Positions 10,847 through 19,804 are shown, counted from the stretch's first letter. The stretch is DNA of 64,000 nucleotides from Sphingobacteriia bacterium (GCA_947456855.1 CANGTR010000002.1:1-64000); one strand, 5' to 3'. Numbers and translations are program-made. Notes: generated from the sequence alone by a model not told the origin.

Positions 10847-11611
10847 TCAATACCTTTTCAGAATTCTTAATTGATGGGTTCTTTCACCCGTATCAGAACT
10901 GATAATACCCATATTGTCGATTGAGTCTATTCTGACCCTTCCAGAAGCATGTACAATGGTTTGCGCATCAAGCATCATACCTACATGGGTAATTCGGCCT
11001 TCGGCATTATCAAAAAAAGCCAAATCGCCGCATTGGGCCTCTTGTAAAAACCCAACCACTTCTCCTAAAACAGCTTGTTGGTAAGCATCTCTTGGTAAAT
11101 GCTTAGCAAAAAAACGAAATACCTGTTGCGTAAATCCACTGCAATCAATTCCAAATACAGATCTACCGCCCCATAAATAAGGAGCGTGTAAATATTGCAT
11201 AGCAATATGTTTGATATAATCGGGTGCAAACAAGATAGGATTGGGCTTTGCAACAACTCCTTTATACGTGAATTCAAATTTTCCGATCGTTAATTTTTTA
11301 TGGGAAAACAAACCCAATGAAGCTCCAATAGGAATTTGCATATCGGTTCCGTTTACCTCCAATAAATTAGCAAATTCGGCAGCAAGGTCATTGGATTGAT
11401 TGGCCACTAAATCATTGCTTATTGCCAATAACTGTGTTTTTTGGCACCATCCCTCATATTGATCGTAAAGGCACTTCACCTGATAAAAATCGCCCGATTG
11501 ATCCATCAATTCTACTAGTTCTCCAAACAATAATGAACTCACCATTTCAGACCTATGCGCAGCTTCGGCCCTTAAGGGGGCAACTGCAACCAACACCATC
11601 ATATATGCCAT
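10847..11611 (-). CDS. C40 (NlpC/P60) peptidase with N-terminal SH3-like domain
   Basis: YLWGGRSVFGIDCSGFTQQVF (catalytic Cys), GDLAFFDN...HVGMML (catalytic His). Confidence 0.92.
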   Translation of the reverse strand: MAYMMVLVAVAPLRAEAAHRSEMVSSLLFGELVELMDQSGDFYQVKCLYDQYEGWCQKTQLLAISNDLVANQSNDLAAEFANLLEVNGTDMQIPIGASLGLFSHKKLTIGKFEFTYKGVVAKPNPILFAPDYIKHIAMQYLHAPYLWGGRSVFGIDCSGFTQQVFRFFAKHLPRDAYQQAVLGEVVGFLQEAQCGDLAFFDNAEGRITHVGMMLDAQTIVHASGRVRIDSIDNMGIISSDTGERTHQLRILKRY

Positions 11612-11681
11612 TCAAAAAATTTACTCTAAGTTATGGAAATTTACCTGTTTTGCATCTTGTACAAAATGCTTATTTTAACTT

Positions 11682-12245
11682 GTGAGCAGCAACCAATTTA
11701 ACCATATTACCGACGTTCAATTAATCGACCGCTTCGTAAGCGATCAAAATAAAGAATGGCTGGGTATATTATTAGAGCGTTATACATTGTTGTTGTTGGG
11801 GGTTTGCATGAAGTATTTAAAAAATGAAGAAGCTGCCAAAGATGCCGTACAACAAGTGTTTTTAAAAGCTTTGAACGAGATGGGAAAATACCCTATCAAC
11901 TATCCAAAAAGTTGGTTGTATAAAGTAGCCTGTAATCATTGCCTGATGCAATTGAGGGATCAAAAGACAAGCCTTTCTTTAGCAGACAATGCTTACTTAG
12001 TTGATGATACAAGTGATTTACAAGATCATCAGTTAAAGGAAGTCAATTTAACCCTATTAGAAACTTGTATTACTGAATTAAACAAAGAACAGCAAACTTG
12101 TATAACTTTATTCTACTTAGAGAAACAAAGTTATCAGGCAATTAGCGAGGCAACTGGAATGAGCAGTTTACAAGTAAAAAGCCATATCCAAAACGGGAAA
12201 AGAAATTTAAAACTATTGATGGTTAAAAAACAACCATTACAATGA
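11682..12245 (+). CDS. RNA polymerase sigma-70 family (ECF-type) factor
   Basis: Region 2 LLGVCMKYLKNEEAAKDAVQQVFLKAL and region 4 CITLFYLEKQSYQAISEATGMSSLQVKSHIQNGKRNLK; GTG start. Confidence 0.93.
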   Translation: MSSNQFNHITDVQLIDRFVSDQNKEWLGILLERYTLLLLGVCMKYLKNEEAAKDAVQQVFLKALNEMGKYPINYPKSWLYKVACNHCLMQLRDQKTSLSLADNAYLVDDTSDLQDHQLKEVNLTLLETCITELNKEQQTCITLFYLEKQSYQAISEATGMSSLQVKSHIQNGKRNLKLLMVKKQPLQ

Positions 12246-12595
12246 GCGATTTAAAAAACATATTAGCCAACAGCAAGGAGATGAACGAGCATGACCTTTT
12301 AAAATATTTAGAAGGCAATGCTACAGATGCTGAAATGCATGCCATAGAAGCACAAATGGCCGATTCCGCTTTTATGGATGATGCCATTGAAGGATTACAA
12401 GCGATTGGCCAAAACAAAAAAATTCTTCAACTAAAAGACCAACTCAATCAGCAACTCAAGAAAGCCAGTTCTAAAAAAGAAAAAATAAAAAAGCGCAGGG
12501 AATATATGGATCAGCAATGGTTGATCATTGCCGTGTTGGCGATCATCTTATTGAGTGTAGTAGGTTATTTGTTGATTCATTTTTATTCAAAATAA
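12242..12595 (+). CDS. Single-TM anti-sigma-like partner of the preceding sigma factor
   Basis: Overlaps the sigma-factor stop by 4 bp (ATGA); acidic N-terminus, coiled middle, C-terminal TM helix WLIIAVLAIILLSVVGYLLIHF. Confidence 0.65.
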   Translation: MSDLKNILANSKEMNEHDLLKYLEGNATDAEMHAIEAQMADSAFMDDAIEGLQAIGQNKKILQLKDQLNQQLKKASSKKEKIKKRREYMDQQWLIIAVLAIILLSVVGYLLIHFYSK

Positions 12596-13084
12596 TCACC
12601 TGCATAATCTTTCAATCAAAGCATGCTGATTGGGGTAAAGACCCAACAACGCATTTTTTTCTGCCAACTCAAAATCCGTAAAATCAAATCCTGGCGCTAC
12701 CGTACATCCAACAAATGAATAGGCTCCAACAGATTCCGAAGCAAACCATGCACCCGCAGGAACAATGGCCTGATATACTTCGCCATTAATTGTGTTCGAT
12801 CCTAATTGAATCAATTCATAATTTCCATCCTCCTTGATAACATGTACCAACAAAGCATCCCCTTCATAAAAATGCCAGCACTCATCGCTTTTAATTCTGT
12901 GAAAAGCAGAAAAGTTTTCTTGCGTTAGCAAAAAATAAATAGCCGTTGAAAAAGGGCGATCGCCAGAAAAACGATGGGGCAATGAAGCGTGAGGAATTTG
13001 CTCTGCAGCAATATAATTTTCTTTATAAAACCCACCTTCTGGATGAGGCAGTAAACCGTAGATTTCAACCAATTGCTGATACAT
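12596..13084 (-). CDS. Cupin superfamily protein (DUF985)
   Basis: YGLLPHPEGGFYKENY, STAIYFLLTQENFSAFHRIKSDECWHFYEGD, VGCTVAPGFDFTDFELA. Confidence 0.9.
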   Translation of the reverse strand: MYQQLVEIYGLLPHPEGGFYKENYIAAEQIPHASLPHRFSGDRPFSTAIYFLLTQENFSAFHRIKSDECWHFYEGDALLVHVIKEDGNYELIQLGSNTINGEVYQAIVPAGAWFASESVGAYSFVGCTVAPGFDFTDFELAEKNALLGLYPNQHALIERLCR

Positions 13085-13228
13085 GTTGCTTCAATTTTAT
13101 TGCACTAAATTAATTAGTTAATGTTAAATTGATATTATTTATATATGGAATTCAATGATTTATAATATTATGCAAAAAGTAAGCATTGTAAAACTTAACA
13201 TTAAGGTATTATTGAAAGATTTAGCTTT

Positions 13229-13522
13229 ATGCAAAACAAGCATATGCTCAACCATATTACCCTATCCGAAGAAGTACTGATTGATCAGTTGCGCCACGCA
13301 AAAACAGAAAAAGAGATCAATAAAATCATTGAATCAAGTATTTATCAGCTAGAACAAACGGTGTCTGAGCCCGAATATGTGGTGAGCTTCACCCAAAAAA
13401 TGAGACAGAAATTATCATCCATCAATCCATTCCACATCGAAGATCCTACAGAATGGAATAATATTCAAACATCAAAAGTGTTGTTTTATAGAATTGCATG
13501 TAGGTTTACTACAATGGTATAA
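13229..13522 (+). CDS. Hypothetical protein (97 aa)
   Basis: Isolated ORF in otherwise non-coding interval; no recognised motif. Confidence 0.4.
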   Translation: MQNKHMLNHITLSEEVLIDQLRHAKTEKEINKIIESSIYQLEQTVSEPEYVVSFTQKMRQKLSSINPFHIEDPTEWNNIQTSKVLFYRIACRFTTMV

Positions 13523-13538
13523 ACTTTTGCAATAAATA

Positions 13539-13718
13539 TCAGTGCACATTTTTAGTAAGCTCATCAACTTCTATATCACCCTCTTCATTTCTGGGTTTAG
13601 AATAATCACTCTTTAATTCTTCTTCAAATTGCTTTTCGTCTTTTTGATTTCTATAAATCAAAAAAGCAATTAAAAGCGCCGCAGGGATGGCGATTAATGT
13701 AATGGTTAACCAATTCAT
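13539..13718 (-). CDS. 59-aa single-TM membrane microprotein, unknown function
   Basis: Frame MNWLTITLIAIPAALLIAFLIYRNQKDEKQFEEELKSDYSKPRNEEGDIEVDELTKNVH; N-terminal TM plus charged tail; not in the supplied ORF track. Confidence 0.65.
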   Translation of the reverse strand: MNWLTITLIAIPAALLIAFLIYRNQKDEKQFEEELKSDYSKPRNEEGDIEVDELTKNVH

Positions 13719-13770
13719 TTTATTGAAGTTTGATTACTATAAAGCTACACTAAAGAAATGCAGGCCTATA

Positions 13771-14538
13771 TTAATTTTTCGGCAACATCGGAAAAAATGC
13801 ACTGGTTCTTTTTTTGTATGCTTGAAAAGCCTCATTGTTTTTGTACTTCGCTTCGAGCATGGGTATACCAGAAACATAGAGCAATAAATAACTGATGGTA
13901 ATTGGGCTAATGATGGCCCAGATTCCATACTGCAGCGGCATTACAATGATGAACATTCCCCACCAAAGTAGTACTTCGCCAAAATAATTGGGATGCCTTG
14001 TATATTTCCATAAACCCGTTTGCATGATATCGGATTTGTTTTTCTTATGCTTTATAAAAACCATCAACTGATAATCGCCAATCGCTTCAAAGGCAAAACC
14101 AATCAACCAAATTATCGTTCCAGCCAATATGAATGGGCTTGTTGCTTGATCTGTTGCAACCGACACTACTATTATGGGTATGCTAATGATCCACATAAAA
14201 AATCCCTGGAGTAAGTACACTTGTAAATAAGAACGAAGCAGGAAATACTTCCCCCACTCTTCTCTCCATTTTTTATACCTAAAATCTTCGGGCTTGCCCT
14301 TGCTTCTTAAACCAATATGAAGGGCCAAACGAATTCCCCAAATGGCAATAAGCATATAAAGTATTACTGATTGCAATGTTGGTGTTGTGGTAAGAAAAAG
14401 AAAAAAAGCAATCCCTACAAAGCCCAGCCCCCATGCAATATCGGCTACATCATTTCTTTTTTTTATGAGTGCAATAAAAAACCATGCAGTCGCATAAACA
14501 AGTATCAATATGCCAATTTGTAAAAATGTACTGAGCAT
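13771..14538 (-). CDS. DUF1295 / steroid 5-alpha reductase-like membrane protein
   Basis: [42 protein letters not shown]. Confidence 0.9.
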   Translation of the reverse strand: MLSTFLQIGILILVYATAWFFIALIKKRNDVADIAWGLGFVGIAFFLFLTTTPTLQSVILYMLIAIWGIRLALHIGLRSKGKPEDFRYKKWREEWGKYFLLRSYLQVYLLQGFFMWIISIPIIVVSVATDQATSPFILAGTIIWLIGFAFEAIGDYQLMVFIKHKKNKSDIMQTGLWKYTRHPNYFGEVLLWWGMFIIVMPLQYGIWAIISPITISYLLLYVSGIPMLEAKYKNNEAFQAYKKRTSAFFPMLPKN

Positions 14539-14539
14539 T

Positions 14540-14947
14540 TTATTGAAAATACTTTACAATGTAAAAACCTGCAGTGCTTACTATAGCAGTTAAAACAGTT
14601 CCCCAAATAATGTCAATAAATACAATATTCAAAGGCCAGCCTTTTAAGGTTGCTAAATTGGTAAGATCATAAGTGGCATACGTAAAGAAACCAAATAGCG
14701 CACCGAGTATTATGGCTGATGTCAATGAATTTTTTTCCACTGCTGGCAGAATAGTAAAAATAAAAATACCCACAATAAAGAGCAGGTAAAAAATAATAGC
14801 GGCCGTCCAGTTAACTTGATCAGATAAAAATCCACCCAAGTATTTTCGGTACAAATCTTTGGCAATAAAACCTAGCCAGGTCATATCGATAATAAAGAAA
14901 ACAATAAAAGTGAGTATATAACTGAGGAGTAATTTAGGGAAAGGCAT
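14540..14947 (-). CDS. DUF2177 family membrane protein
   Basis: [54 protein letters not shown]. Confidence 0.9.
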   Translation of the reverse strand: MPFPKLLLSYILTFIVFFIIDMTWLGFIAKDLYRKYLGGFLSDQVNWTAAIIFYLLFIVGIFIFTILPAVEKNSLTSAIILGALFGFFTYATYDLTNLATLKGWPLNIVFIDIIWGTVLTAIVSTAGFYIVKYFQ

Positions 14948-14958
14948 AAAGCAATATT

Positions 14959-15195
14959 TTAGTTCCCATAAATTTCATCAATTATTTTGGCAAGTGCCCG
15001 ATCTTTTTCGGTAACCGTATTATTGGCATCGTGGGTAGTGAGTATGATGTCTACCTGATTGTACACATTGCTCCAATTGGGATGATGATTCATCTTTTCG
15101 GCAGCAAACGCTACTTTGGTCATAAATGCAAAAGCATCTACAAAGTTCTTGAACTTAAAACTGCGTTTGAGTTGATTGGTTTCTTCTTGCCACAT
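14959..15195 (-). CDS. phhB: 4a-hydroxytetrahydrobiopterin dehydratase (pterin-4a-carbinolamine dehydratase)
   Basis: FKFKNFVDAFAFMTKVAFAAEKMNHHPNWSNVYNQVDIILTTHDANNTVTEKD. Confidence 0.93.
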   Translation of the reverse strand: MWQEETNQLKRSFKFKNFVDAFAFMTKVAFAAEKMNHHPNWSNVYNQVDIILTTHDANNTVTEKDRALAKIIDEIYGN

Positions 15196-15209
15196 CGAAT
15201 AGGCTATTT

Positions 15210-15890
15210 TTACTTCGTCAGTAAATATAATAATTCTTTGGCAACGGCTTCTGAAGATGCTGGATTTTGTCCGGTAATTAATAAGCCATCTTTTACCATA
15301 TGAACTGACCAGTCTTCTTTCTTAGAATACAAACCACCTTTCAGTTTCAATTCGTCTTCTAATAAAAAAGGAACAATATGAGTGAGCTTAACCGCTTCTT
15401 CTTCGGAATTGGTAAAACCAGTTACCTGTTTGCCCTTTATTAAGTACTCCCCATTCTCGTCTTTTACATTTAACAATACCGATGGAGCATGACAAACTGC
15501 AGCGATGGGTTTTTTGGCTTTCCAAAAATCCTTGATTAAGCGTATGGAATCTTTGTTGGAAGTTAAGTCCCATAATGGCCCATGACCTCCAGGATAAAAT
15601 ATACCATCAAAATTGGCTGCATCCATTTCGGCCAGCACATGTGTTCGCTCCAATTGGTTTTGTAAAGGAATATCTAATTTAAAGCGGATTGTAGCAGTTG
15701 TTTGAGCATTGGGCTCATCACTTTTAGGATCGATGGGCGGTTGACCGCCTTTGGGAGAAGCCAATGTAATAATGGCTCCTGCAGCTTTCAACATATAGTA
15801 GGGTGCGGCAAATTCTTCTATCCAAAAACCTGTTTTAGCACCTGTATTACCTAACTCGCTATGCGATGTAAGTACAATAAGAATTTTCAT
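15210..15890 (-). CDS. Type 1 glutamine amidotransferase-like / DJ-1/PfpI family protein
   Basis: GFWIEEFAAPYYMLKAAG, FDGIFYPGGHGPLWDL, IAAVCHAPSVLLNVK nucleophile elbow; start at MKILIVLTSH. Confidence 0.93.
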   Translation of the reverse strand: MKILIVLTSHSELGNTGAKTGFWIEEFAAPYYMLKAAGAIITLASPKGGQPPIDPKSDEPNAQTTATIRFKLDIPLQNQLERTHVLAEMDAANFDGIFYPGGHGPLWDLTSNKDSIRLIKDFWKAKKPIAAVCHAPSVLLNVKDENGEYLIKGKQVTGFTNSEEEAVKLTHIVPFLLEDELKLKGGLYSKKEDWSVHMVKDGLLITGQNPASSEAVAKELLYLLTK

Positions 15891-16010
15891 AGTCGGACTT
15901 TTATTTTGATAATGCAAAATTGGCCTTTCTTATTGGGTGCAGTATTATAGTTTCATATAAAAGAGTTACATGATTATTGGATATCTATGAATATCTAAGC
16001 AGAGAAATGA

Positions 16011-16133
16011 TCCGAAACAAATGTACAAGTTCGTTTACTCACCGAAAATGAGCTTACCAAAATATTGAGTGATGTATCATTCATTGCTCAAAAATTATAC
16101 ATCGAATCTGTAGCAGAAAAAGCAATTCAATAA
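16011..16133 (+). pseudogene. Possible gene remnant: 40-codon open frame without a start codon
   Basis: Frame SETNVQVRLLTENELTKILSDVSFIAQKLYIESVAEKAIQ* opens right after an in-frame TGA and has no ATG/GTG/TTG near its start; protein-like composition. Confidence 0.25.
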
Positions 16134-16140
16134 ATACCCT

Positions 16141-18108
16141 TTATTCTTTGTTTATCCAAATAGGACTGCTCCAGGCCATTTCTGCAGTAGCGTGTGAATA
16201 CAAACGTCCTTTATATTCATCTACCTGCTTGACCCTTAAATAATACATCGAAGATTTTGTAAATTGAGTATCCGTGAAAGAAAATTCATGCGTTTCTGCA
16301 TTGGGTTTAATTGAATAAATAGTAACAAATGCCCCATCTACCATCTTTACCAATTCTACACTGGCCAATGTATTTGTTCCTGCAATTTTACCTTTAAATA
16401 CTGGTGCAGATTTGGTGGTATATTCCGCGCCCATATCGTGTTCATCAGCAGAAAAATCCAGATAAATACGAGTGCCTGTAGTAGCATATGTTCTTCTTTG
16501 TTGAAAAGCATCCCATAATGAATCTCTATTGTTTTCTCTCGATAAAGCAACCGCTAATCCACCCGTATGTTGCGTATAAATGGTATAGTTATTTGCACCA
16601 GGTCTGCCAAGATGATTATCAGTAGAGCCAACAACACCTATATGATTTCCCTTACTCCATCCATATTGATAAGACCATTTATTTTCTGCACCCAATTCAA
16701 AACGTTGGGGCATATCATCGGGTTGAACCAAAAATCGGCTATTCCATAAAGAATAGATCTCCCCTATTTTATGATAGGTTTCATTGATATCATTCCAAAC
16801 ATCATGATTGTCAAATGTCCAAGACATATGAGGAATCGTAATTGCAGGATCCCCTTGATTATCCAAAGCCTTCCAAAGAGAAGGAAGATTAGGATATTTG
16901 CGATAATCGAAAACCTTGGATTTTTTTGATTTATATAGTATGATATGATGCGATAATGAAGGCGTCCATTCGTATGCATAAAAAGTAGTAAACTTTCCAG
17001 GCTTATAAAATGAATCCGTAATATCCTGGCATTTTTGCCATACCGTATCATTGAGGTGCTTTGAATCATGTTCTGAACATGAACCAAAATCCAGTTGAAC
17101 TATATCAACCGCATACTTATACGCATCTATTGCTTTTGTATAATTACCTCGATGATCTCCCCCTTCATTTAATTCCTTAAACTTTTCTGTACTTAATGTA
17201 TTTACATTCCCTCCATCATCAGATGCAAAAAGACCAAAATTATCGTTTCCTGTTCCTGTGTGAAAATGTGTATCGCCAAATAAATGTTTATAGCTATTTA
17301 ATTGATCGTCCACCCATGCATAATGGGTAGATATTTTAACTGCTTTGGTTTCGTCGGTTGCAGCAATTTTTTGGAACCCTTTAGCTTTAAACTGCACACC
17401 TTTAACTACATGCTTTCCTGCATCTGCTTTAGTAAATTGAATACTTGGCGGAAGATTTGCAACAATCCCATTTGATTGTAATTTTAAAGTGCCCGTATAC
17501 CCAGATGCCGGATTTCCGAATTTATCAATTGCAACAAATGATACATCAACCAATTCATTCATGCCAATATCGGATGGATAGTTAATCAAAATATTGGTCG
17601 CTTCCGTAGGTAAAATATTAAAGAATAAATTCGCATGTTGCTTATGCCATTCATCTTTATCTGATTGCCTCATTGCAGCTCGAATCTCCACCCTTCCTGA
17701 AATACTCTGCACTTTTCCTTTATATTGAATGGTAATTTGATCATTTGCCGAAAGCCCTTTGTCTATTAACAATACATCGAGCACACCACCAACCATACCA
17801 TGATCTACCAGTTTCAGGTTGGCATTATTTGACGTACGTGCAATGGTATAACCAAGGTCTCCACTTTGATTTGCTTGCGGCTTAGACCAGTAAAGAAACT
17901 CTGTTTCAGCGTATGCAATGGGTATTTCTATACGGATGCCGCCGCCTGGCTTTATGCCATTCTTCCCAACAACATAAGTGTACTTGATTTCTTGTAATGT
18001 GCCGGCACGCATGGTTAATGGGGCAACGGTTAATTTCCCTTGTGCATGTAAGAAACTATTCAAAGACAAAATGGTCAATTGAATAATAATAAAGGTTCTA
18101 ATCAACAT
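16141..18108 (-). CDS. DUF3604 domain-containing secreted protein
   Basis: Signal peptide MLIRTFIIIQLTILSLNSFLHAQG; GDTHFHTGTGNDNFG, SEHDSK, YAYEWTPSLSHHIILYK, HMSWTFDNHD, GSTDNHLGRPG. A GTG start at 18129 is also possible. Confidence 0.85.
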   Translation of the reverse strand: MLIRTFIIIQLTILSLNSFLHAQGKLTVAPLTMRAGTLQEIKYTYVVGKNGIKPGGGIRIEIPIAYAETEFLYWSKPQANQSGDLGYTIARTSNNANLKLVDHGMVGGVLDVLLIDKGLSANDQITIQYKGKVQSISGRVEIRAAMRQSDKDEWHKQHANLFFNILPTEATNILINYPSDIGMNELVDVSFVAIDKFGNPASGYTGTLKLQSNGIVANLPPSIQFTKADAGKHVVKGVQFKAKGFQKIAATDETKAVKISTHYAWVDDQLNSYKHLFGDTHFHTGTGNDNFGLFASDDGGNVNTLSTEKFKELNEGGDHRGNYTKAIDAYKYAVDIVQLDFGSCSEHDSKHLNDTVWQKCQDITDSFYKPGKFTTFYAYEWTPSLSHHIILYKSKKSKVFDYRKYPNLPSLWKALDNQGDPAITIPHMSWTFDNHDVWNDINETYHKIGEIYSLWNSRFLVQPDDMPQRFELGAENKWSYQYGWSKGNHIGVVGSTDNHLGRPGANNYTIYTQHTGGLAVALSRENNRDSLWDAFQQRRTYATTGTRIYLDFSADEHDMGAEYTTKSAPVFKGKIAGTNTLASVELVKMVDGAFVTIYSIKPNAETHEFSFTDTQFTKSSMYYLRVKQVDEYKGRLYSHATAEMAWSSPIWINKE

Positions 18109-18129
18109 GGCTTGGTTATTTATTCTCAC

Positions 18130-19044
18130 TCAGCAAGTTAATAAATCATTTGTAAAAAGACTTTGATTTAAAATCTGTTGGCCTTCTAATCCTCTTTCTA
18201 TAAGCCAATTTGTAAAACTTGATACCCTTTCTTGTTTCATTAATCCAGCATTAGACTCGTCACCAAAATGAGGTATTGAAAAGGATATTGCTTTTTCTAA
18301 ATCGATATTGTTTAAATCGTACTCAGTTACGTAACTACTTAAGATTTTTGTTGATTCAGTCAGGTTATTTTTTGTATACAAAAAGCCTTTTTGAGTGGCT
18401 TTGATAAACTTAGAATAAAGCCCCTTGTGCTTTGTAATATTTTCCTTTTTTGTTAATACAATTGGTGAATAACCATAAGGAATATTAAAATCGGCTAATT
18501 GAAAATGATTTAGTTCGATATGCTTAGCCCTTGCTTCAATTCCCTCCCAGTTGTCAAAAATCCAAGTAGCATCTGCTTTACCACTTAACAGCGTGTTCCA
18601 AATACCAAGTTTTTCTGGATAAATTATTTTCAAATCAGCTTTCCCTCCATCATTTATAATCATTTCTTTTACTATATGATCTTCATAACGCGCCTTATAT
18701 GAGGCATATGTGTTTCCATCAAGCAAACTTGGTGATACAATATTTGATGATTTTAGTGTAGCAATGCAACTTAAATCTTTTTGTAAAATAGCGTAAATGG
18801 CCACTGCTTGAACTTGATTCACTTTATTATTCAAACTAATAACCGTCTCAAAAGGTGCAATTGCAAAGTCTGCAAGATCAAGTTCTAATTTTTTTCCTGG
18901 TGTTATTGAATAATTGTCATCTTTCGGATTTAAGATTTCAAGGTCTATGCCTTGTTGGTTGTAAAACCCTAATTCGCTGGCAATTAAGAATCCGATGTGA
19001 TTGACATTCGGAGTCCAGTCTAGTGCTAATTTTAATTTTATCAT
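18130..19044 (-). CDS. NMT1/THI5-like family protein without signal peptide
   Basis: KLALDWTPNVNHIGFLIASELGFYNQQGIDLEIL (SsuA/THI5-like N-terminus), FDNWEGIEAR; begins directly at the mature fold. Confidence 0.85.
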   Translation of the reverse strand: MIKLKLALDWTPNVNHIGFLIASELGFYNQQGIDLEILNPKDDNYSITPGKKLELDLADFAIAPFETVISLNNKVNQVQAVAIYAILQKDLSCIATLKSSNIVSPSLLDGNTYASYKARYEDHIVKEMIINDGGKADLKIIYPEKLGIWNTLLSGKADATWIFDNWEGIEARAKHIELNHFQLADFNIPYGYSPIVLTKKENITKHKGLYSKFIKATQKGFLYTKNNLTESTKILSSYVTEYDLNNIDLEKAISFSIPHFGDESNAGLMKQERVSSFTNWLIERGLEGQQILNQSLFTNDLLTC

Positions 19045-19081
19045 TTTTATGTCTGTGTTTTTTTTAAATATTACTACTAAT

Positions 19082-19109
19082 GTTTTGCGGCTTGGTCATC
19101 CCGCAAAAC
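19082..19109. repeat. Perfect 9-bp inverted repeat (GTTTTGCGG-N10-CCGCAAAAC)
   Basis: Read directly; lies between the HNH-like gene and the THI5-like gene. Confidence 0.85.
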
Positions 19110-19174
19110 GGGAACAAAGATATGAAGCCAAAATTATGCGAAGCCTTATGTTGTGCGTTCGGCATATTTCTAAG

Positions 19175-19804
19175 TCAACTGTGTTGCTTTTTATGGCATG
19201 TTTTGCAAACAGAAACAAGCCATTCTATTGGCTCTTTTCCTATATTAAATTTAGCATATTTTGTGTGATGAACTTGTGTCGCTTGACTTCCGCAATAAAC
19301 ACAACACCAATTGTCTCGTTTCAAAACTACATATCGTTTTCTTTTCCAGGCTTCTGATTGTAAATACTCATATCTGTAATAAACTTGTCGATCACTTAAT
19401 GAATTTAATTCCCTTAATAACTTTTCACCCTCAGGATTATTTTCTCCATTACGCGTCCATCCTATAGATTTAATATATTCATTCTTAAAATAATTGTATC
19501 GGTTTGGAGTTTTTTTATTAGCTAATAATTGTTTAGAAATGAGGATAACTACTAAACCACCAGTAAATATTAAAATTGGAATTAATAGGGGATTGGAACT
19601 GTTATCATTTTCTTTATTTGTTAAAGATTTAGCCTTTGCATTTTGAATTGTGTTAGCAATATGTACTTTTTTTAGTTTTTTCCTTTTCCGCTTTTTTAAA
19701 GCTGAAGGTTCTACGGTATTTTTTACGGAGTCAATTTGCTTGCCATCCTGTCCAAATAATAATGATGCAAATACAATTGATAATATAATGAACTTAAGTT
19801 TCAT
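19175..19804 (-). CDS. Membrane-anchored HNH endonuclease-like protein
   Basis: Signal peptide MKLKFIILSIVFASLLFGQ, basic ALKKRKRKKLKK segment, TM NPLLIPILIFTGGLVVILI, C-terminal HNH zinc motif CVYCGSQATQVHHTKY...CKTCHKKQH. Confidence 0.8.
   Translation of the reverse strand: MKLKFIILSIVFASLLFGQDGKQIDSVKNTVEPSALKKRKRKKLKKVHIANTIQNAKAKSLTNKENDNSSNPLLIPILIFTGGLVVILISKQLLANKKTPNRYNYFKNEYIKSIGWTRNGENNPEGEKLLRELNSLSDRQVYYRYEYLQSEAWKRKRYVVLKRDNWCCVYCGSQATQVHHTKYAKFNIGKEPIEWLVSVCKTCHKKQHS

Noticed and set aside
19045-19175. TPP riboswitch upstream of the THI5-like gene
   Set aside because: Minus-strand leader has no CTGAGA or other TPP aptamer core sequence.
19045-19175. Integron attC site
   Set aside because: Hairpin and nearby core-like words (e.g. 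gttgtgc) do not match GTTRRRY/RYYYAAC pairs well, and no integrase was seen; kept only as a hairpin finding.
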